From assembly GCA_028565715.1 (NCBI GenBank), contig JAOXYC010177025.1, positions 1 to 13,113 on the forward strand: a DNA stretch of 13,113 bases, written 5' to 3'. Positions 8,797-13,113 of this stretch are shown piece by piece; within the stretch, counting starts at the first letter, position 1, and each line of letters starts with the position of its first letter. Under the pieces are notes generated by a model. It made no database searches. It was not told the DNA's origin and worked only from the letters and a program-made list of their open reading frames with translations. The stretch is from Phoronis pallida (Eukaryota > Phoronida > Phoronidae). Both the position numbers and the translations under genes were made by a program.

Positions 8797-11449
8797 CTAT
8801 AAAATAAAAGAATAATAAATTACTTTTAAATTTGAAATATTGAAAATTGCATTATGAAACATTTGGAAATTTTGTATTAGTTGAATATGACAGGATGATC
8901 AGCTGGTTCTTGGTTAGTGCTTAGGATGTGATGAAAGGCTATGAGTGGATTCACTTTACTGGCATCAAGTCGACTCAGCCGGGAAGGAGTTCCAGCTACG
9001 ACCAGGAAGTTATTAAACTGAGACAGACTTGTGTCCTGTCCAGACAGAGTGTTCCAACTCTCTGAATTTCTAGTTAGCTGTTTGATGAAGTGAAACCAAC
9101 TTACTTTCTTATAACAAAGAATACAAGCACTCCCATTGCCACAAGAGCCAGAAGAAATCCAATGAGGCCTCCCAACAGGGATACTGGATGGAATGAGAAA
9201 AAACAACTGAATCACAATCCCAATATTTTCTGACTTAAAATGATTCTCAAAATCTGCTTTATAACTAAGAATCAGATATTTACTATTATGCATTTTACCA
9301 TGATCTTTGTAGTTTCTTAAAAGTATCAAAATTTGATGGTTTTAAACATGATTGAATTTTCTGTCCGGCACCAGAAAGTGAATTTTAATTAAAATCATTG
9401 TAGTTAATTTTTTTAAAGAATTGTCTTTCACTCACTGGGAGACGCGTTTGCTTGTCCTGAAGTCTGTCCCTCCTTGGTTGTCATTTTCCCCCAACTTCCA
9501 CCAGGTGTCTCTGTATATGATGATGGCGTAACCCTTGCCGTTGTCGCTGGAACTGTCACAGGGGTCAGGGATCTCCTAGACTCCCAGCACTGCACTGCCA
9601 CTGTTGACCGAGCTGCATTTGAATAATATATGGAAAAAATTACCATGGGCTGGGCTCTCCAAATAAGTTGTCTTAAATTTAGTTATTTTAATAATGCTTA
9701 TTCACCCACAATCCATGATCAGTAAATAGCAAGAAGCATAAGAGAAACGGTGTAAAGGTATACCTTTTATTAACTTATTTTAATTTTTGATAACAGCATA
9801 TTTTATCCCCAAAAAATCTTTACATACACAATACGTGCATAATGATGGAACATTGATGAAATCAAAGATATTGTTGATATATGAGTGTTGTGAAAAAATT
9901 GCTGACATCAGCCATTTACCTTACCATAATATCTGAGAGATAGCCTTCCGGGCATATCGCCATCATATCCACTCCGTAACAGTAATGTGACTGTGTTTGC
10001 TGTTGATGATATTGTTTTTGCCATCACATACAATGGCCCACTCTCTCTGGTGGTGGTATCTACTGTCTGCACCACAAGTTCCTGGGAACGTTCCATCAGG
10101 ACCTCGTTCACATGGACTGTTATCACAGATGTTGCCTGTAACTGGCATTCACATTCCATTGAGTGAGTGTTCAGTGTTGGACCTTTTTGTTTTATCCTTG
10201 GATATTTTTGCGTTTCCAGAATACCTCTTGCAATACCGATGCCATCTATTGTTGAATTTGTGCAGAAGTTTATTACTTCTGCTTCTGAAATGTCAAAGAA
10301 TAGTTATAGCTCATTGGGGTGTGCGGAACCTTCCCTGATGCCCTGTTACTTAGAGTACTTTAATTTGTGCTTTATTTTCCTGCTTGACAATAAAAGAACT
10401 GATAAAATCATGAGGATATGGTTTGGTGGTTTACTATGCGCTTAAAGTTAACCATGGATATTGCAACCAGAATTAAAACTACGGTTGAGTTTTAGCAAAG
10501 TAATTCATATATGAATGAACACATTGATGTATAGCCCGTTTCATAATAAAAAATCTCTTGATTGTTCATGTAGGTTAATAAATCAAAGCCTAAACGTATG
10601 TAAAAATAACAGAAGGCTAACCTTGAATGCAAATGTAGCTGAACATAGCATAATTACTGAGATATATCATCCCACATTTGATATTAGACCAATCCACCTG
10701 AACATTGCAGGACTGTTCACTACATCTAGACACTGTTGACTGCATGTACGGTGGTTTGGTGCTGGCAATGCTGTTGGCGCATCTGGTTGATTGTAGGTCA
10801 CATTGGTTGGTGCTGCTCCGACGGAACTCCCCATTGGTGATCCGTAGGTGCTTTGGATACTGGCAAGAAAGAGTAACCCATTTACCATAGCAGCCATATT
10901 GTGCCGTTTCTGAAATTAATAAATTCTGTTTTATTTGTAATCTCAATGTTTAAATAATCAACTGCCTTGCCAATACTCAATACAATTTTAGTTGACATAT
11001 GACATCAACATTTGATTGACGATTTGAATGGTTGATTTGTATTGGTGCCAAACTATAGTCTTTTTAAAAGATTCCAAAAAGAAAATCTACCTTAATGAAT
11101 TAAATATTAAGGCAAATATAATTCTTCACAACACCAATATTTACCTCCCTTTGCAATCACCTTTAAAGAAACCTTGCCAATTAAAACTTAGAGTAACCTG
11201 GACTAAGTGTATCAGTGTAACTGTTGTTTGAAATACAATTTATGTTGTACAACATGTATGAATCAATCTCCATTAATCAATACAAAATCAAAACTTTAAT
11301 TTAGAACCAACTAAATAGTTGTTGAAATTTTGTGGGTTGGGAAAAAAGATGAAAAGCTTACCTGTATAATCACTATAAGCCCAACAGGTAACACAAAGAA
11401 GCCCTCCAACCCCTAGTAGCGCCAGGTAAACATGCATTTTAACCTCCAT
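8244..11449 (-). CDS. Gene A: SUEL-CUB single-pass receptor-like protein, 514 aa
   Basis: Coding exons on the minus strand are 11362-11449, 10622-10909, 9925-10284, 9436-9612, 9105-9183 and 8244-8796, total 1545 nt including TGA. Junction phases are 1,1,1,1,2, and every intron is GT-AG. Order: signal peptide (1-24), SUEL lectin domain (about 31-125, eight Cys), CUB-like domain (about 127-254), short Thr/Pro/Ser stalk (255-304), transmembrane helix (about 306-329), basic stop-transfer, cytoplasmic tail (331-514). An in-frame TGA 9 nt before the start codon fixes the start as the first in-frame ATG. I infer a cell-surface carbohydrate-binding receptor that signals through phosphotyrosine: the tail has YEEI, YDN and YLVP. 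Gene B downstream is a tandem paralogue with the same layout. I do not recognise a named orthologue; SUEL and CUB domains are known, but this combination with such a tail is not one I can match to a characterised receptor. Confidence 0.88.
9105..9183 (-). CDS. Gene A exon 5: transmembrane segment
   Basis: Residues 305-330. A hydrophobic helix of about 24 residues starts SLLGGLIGFLLALVAMGV and ends in FFVIRK, giving a basic stop-transfer on the cytoplasmic side. Acceptor is CATCCAG|TATC. The donor AA|GTAAGT is phase 2, as in the matching exon of gene B. The LIGG/LGGL glycine motif is shared with the B helix. Confidence 0.87.
9436..9612 (-). CDS. Gene A exon 4: end of CUB domain and Thr/Pro stalk
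   Basis: Residues 246-304. The first ten or so residues carry the last Cys (254, in VQCWES), equivalent to Cys286 of gene B. The rest is low-complexity Thr/Pro/Ser/Gly (TPVTVPATTARVTPSSYTET), a likely O-glycosylated stalk about half as long as that of gene B. Acceptor is AAATGCAG|CT and donor CCCA|GTGAGT, phase 1 at both ends. Confidence 0.8.
9925..10284 (-). CDS. Gene A exon 3: CUB-like domain
   Basis: Residues 126-245. This exon extends about 125 bases upstream of its first internal ATG to a strong acceptor (GACATTTCAG) that keeps phase 1. CUB features are the RGILETQKYP start (compare G-x-I-x-SPNYP), a Cys pair ECEC (170, 172), alternating hydrophobic strands (VITVHVNEV, LVVQTV) and an NTVTLLLRSG...GRLSLRYY ending. 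It aligns without forcing to gene B exon 4 over its whole length. Cys133 is the usual first CUB Cys, but the usual C3-C4 pair is absent. Donor is ATG|GTAAGG; a second GT six bases on would shift the frame. Confidence 0.82.
10622..10909 (-). CDS. Gene A exon 2: SUEL/rhamnose-binding lectin domain
   Basis: Residues 30-125, one whole SUEL domain in a symmetrical phase 1-1 exon. It has eight Cys (36, 45, 66, 73, 92, 97, 108, 123), the number typical of the family. The SCNVQV stretch followed by KCG and YICIQ matches the family's C-terminal half. The usual YGR motif is replaced by NGEFRR and the usual DPC by IKC, so sugar specificity cannot be assumed. Acceptor is TTTCAG|AAAC and donor CAAG|GTTAGC. 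Unlike gene B, no intron interrupts the domain. Confidence 0.87.
10910..11361 (-). other. Gene A intron 1
   Basis: A 452-bp AT-rich intron between the signal peptide and lectin exons. Nothing further recognised in it. Confidence 0.75.
11362..11449 (-). CDS. Gene A exon 1: signal peptide
   Basis: Encodes residues 1-29 plus one base of codon 30. A short charged start (MEVK) is followed by a hydrophobic core (LALLGVGGLLCVTCWA) with a plausible cleavage after CWA at residue 24. The donor is CAG|GTAAGC, phase 1. The ATG has G at -3 and G at +4 and is preceded by an in-frame TGA. Confidence 0.88.
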
Positions 11450-11461
11450 CTCGCCTCAAAC

Positions 11462-11503
11462 ACCTGAACTATGAGGCAACCATGGTTAGCACCTCATACA
11501 GGT
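11462..11503. promoter_or_regulatory. 42-bp imperfect palindrome just upstream of gene A start
   Basis: Symmetric about CCATGG (11480-11485). The arms share ACCTG, TATGAGG and AACC in order, with a 3-base insertion in one arm and a compensating 3-base excess in the other. It begins 13 bp upstream of the start codon, so it is either 5' UTR (possible RNA hairpin) or core promoter (possible dimeric binding site; the outer edge includes CACCTG). Confidence 0.6.
11469..11483 (-). CDS. Possible short upstream ORF of gene A (4 codons)
   Basis: ATG-GTT-GCC-TCA-TAG at the centre of the palindrome, with a near-ideal context ACCATGG, ending 19 nt before the main start codon. If the transcript includes it, most scanning ribosomes would meet this ATG first. 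Whether it is transcribed is not visible from the sequence. Confidence 0.35.
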   Translation of the reverse strand: MVAS

Positions 11504-13113
11504 AAAATATGTCAAATTCACACTAAAACAATCTACACACCCTACGTATAGTTGATGACGCGTTATGTGATTCATTTACCTAGAACATGTATTGACATTA
11601 CCAGCTTGAAAGAGGGTTTTATTGTTTCTTTATCTTATCATAAAGTAATCAGCGGTACTTCATAACAGACCCCTGGTATGAGAGAGGGTTAGAAGGTTGT
11701 TAAGTCATGCCTGGATGTTTGTGAGGTGTTGTGTGTGGTCAGTTGGATGAGTAATAAATAATTTTAGTGACAATAATTTTATTGCTTACTTTCAAGTTGC
11801 ATTTGTTTGTAATGTATATTGTCCCTGGGACTGTTGCTTGACACCAATCCAACCAATGATGTGCGTTTGATAATGATATTCAAGCTTGAAAAATATGCTA
11901 TATAGTACTTTTTACTTTTGTTTAATTAATGTTTTAAACGAATAATGTTTTTCTTTGTAGTAAGAAACAATTCATTAGAACAAAAAATTTATGATTAACT
12001 TCTAAATTTTAATTTGATAAAAAGTGTCATTAATGTACACATTTTGCTAGTGTTCATCAATTATGTAGGTGTATGATGACCTATGTTCTAATGATACCAT
12101 GTTTAAAAAATAAAGTGACAATTACCCTCAAAATAAAATCTCAAAAAAGATAATATCACTATGGATTTTCAAATACAAACTAAATTCTTTAACCAAAAAC
12201 GGGAAAGTTTTCTAATTTCACAAAATGCTTGAAAAAATGTTGGAAGTGTAAATTACTGTCCCTTGGTTTTTTACTTTTCAAACTTTTGTAACTAAGTTCT
12301 CAAATCTGCAGGTGCAGGTAGACAAAAATTTTAGATGCAGTCAAAAATTTCCCAAGAAACTGTAGTGAAATTTTTAGTGACCAAATTAGACCAAAAATGG
12401 TCAAAACCAAGTTGTCAAGCCGACTGAGTTTTCAAAGTAGTTGTGTTTTGCTAATCCAATTTTCTCACAAACTCGCCCTACAGATTTTTCTTTTTTTTCT
12501 AAAAATTTGGCCACATAAGTTCATTTATTCTGCAAAAAGCAGGGATGTCAATACTTTTTATAAAATATATTTGAATGGTTAAAAACATATAGACAGTAAT
12601 TTTTAAAACTTGGATGTACTTAATTGTGTTCATGAAGTTTTGTCTTTTAAGTTTTGTCATTTTATTTTCAGGTAAGTTTTAGACATAAAGAGCAAGAAGC
12701 ATGCTAAAGCATGACAAAAAGATGTTTGAGGTAAACAGTTGTTTCTTAAACCTGGTGTGTTTGTTTGTGTGTGTGTTTGTCTTGGTAAATGGGTCTGAGT
12801 TCTAATTTTTGGAATTCACATTTTGTGTTTAATTAAGTTGTACACATATTTTAATGACTTCTCTGGTCCAGAATTCTCCAGTTCTCCCTTGATTCTGTGC
12901 CCTTTGTGTTGTGCCCAAACTAATTCATTATAATGTAGCACCAACTAGATAGTTTTATTTGCTTTCTTACAAAAAATGTTGTATAAATGTAAATAGGATG
13001 TGATATTGGGAAAATATAATCCCTTGGCAGTTGTACTCTATCAAATTAAATGCAATGTTAGTATCAATTGTCAAATGTACTGCACTGTTAAATGGCAAGT
13101 TAATGCCACTCCC
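11504..13113. other. Upstream flank of gene A, no gene seen
   Basis: About 1.6 kb of AT-rich DNA. It contains a CRE-like half site at 11556-11560, a T/G microsatellite at about 12754-12783 and a plus-strand TTTTCAG|GTAAGT junction at 12665-12677. The longest open frames are AT-rich and match no domain I know. Confidence 0.55.

Noticed and set aside
9920-9925. Second donor GTAAAT six bases beyond the chosen end of gene A exon 3
   Set aside because: Using it leaves phase 0 and shifts the next exon out of frame; the first donor keeps phase 1.
9963-10148. Cys-containing alternative frame (starts MPVTGNICDNSP) overlapping gene A exon 3
   Set aside because: It looks extracellular and an acceptor could enter it in phase 1, but it stops early, and the other frame aligns to the gene B CUB domain over its whole length.
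12397-12582. Plus-strand open frame of 61 codons
   Set aside because: Short, low-complexity Phe/Lys/Ser-rich, no splice sites or domain supporting it.

Overview
Eukaryotic, animal-type genomic DNA: AT-rich, with GT-AG introns and extracellular metazoan domains (SUEL/rhamnose-binding lectin and CUB). DNA-transposon debris, microsatellites and compact introns (about 250-765 bp) suggest an aquatic invertebrate. I cannot name the species.

The window holds two complete multi-exon genes on the minus strand, head to tail, which I reconstructed exon by exon with matching splice phases. Gene A (11449 down to 8244; six coding exons; 514 aa) and gene B (5979 down to 1289; six coding exons; 668 aa) encode the same type of protein: signal peptide - SUEL lectin domain - CUB-like domain - Ser/Thr/Pro-rich stalk - one transmembrane helix - tyrosine-rich cytoplasmic tail. 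The intron phases at the domain borders are the same in both (1-1-1-2), so they look like diverged products of a tandem duplication. The tails share little sequence. B carries repeated YxxL/I and YxxP motifs and a proline-rich segment. A carries YEEI, YDN, YLVP, two RRxS sites, acidic runs and a C-terminal T-x-L. By inference both are cell-surface lectin receptors that signal through phosphotyrosine adaptors. Nothing here shows their ligand.

Layout: 1-639 is gene-free, with a retroelement-like 3' end and a (TATTC)n tail. 648-1085 is a hAT-type MITE with a perfect 8-bp target-site duplication. 1289-5979 is gene B, whose second intron holds a 438-bp GC-rich, CACGTG-studded repeat element flanked by a 9-bp direct repeat. 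5980-8243 is intergenic, with a full CRE palindrome about 95 bp upstream of the B start and a 100-bp-period direct repeat. 8244-11449 is gene A. Just upstream of its start codon lies a 42-bp imperfect palindrome centred on an upstream ATG with a strong Kozak context. 11504-13113 has no supportable gene. No RNA genes or CRISPR arrays were seen.
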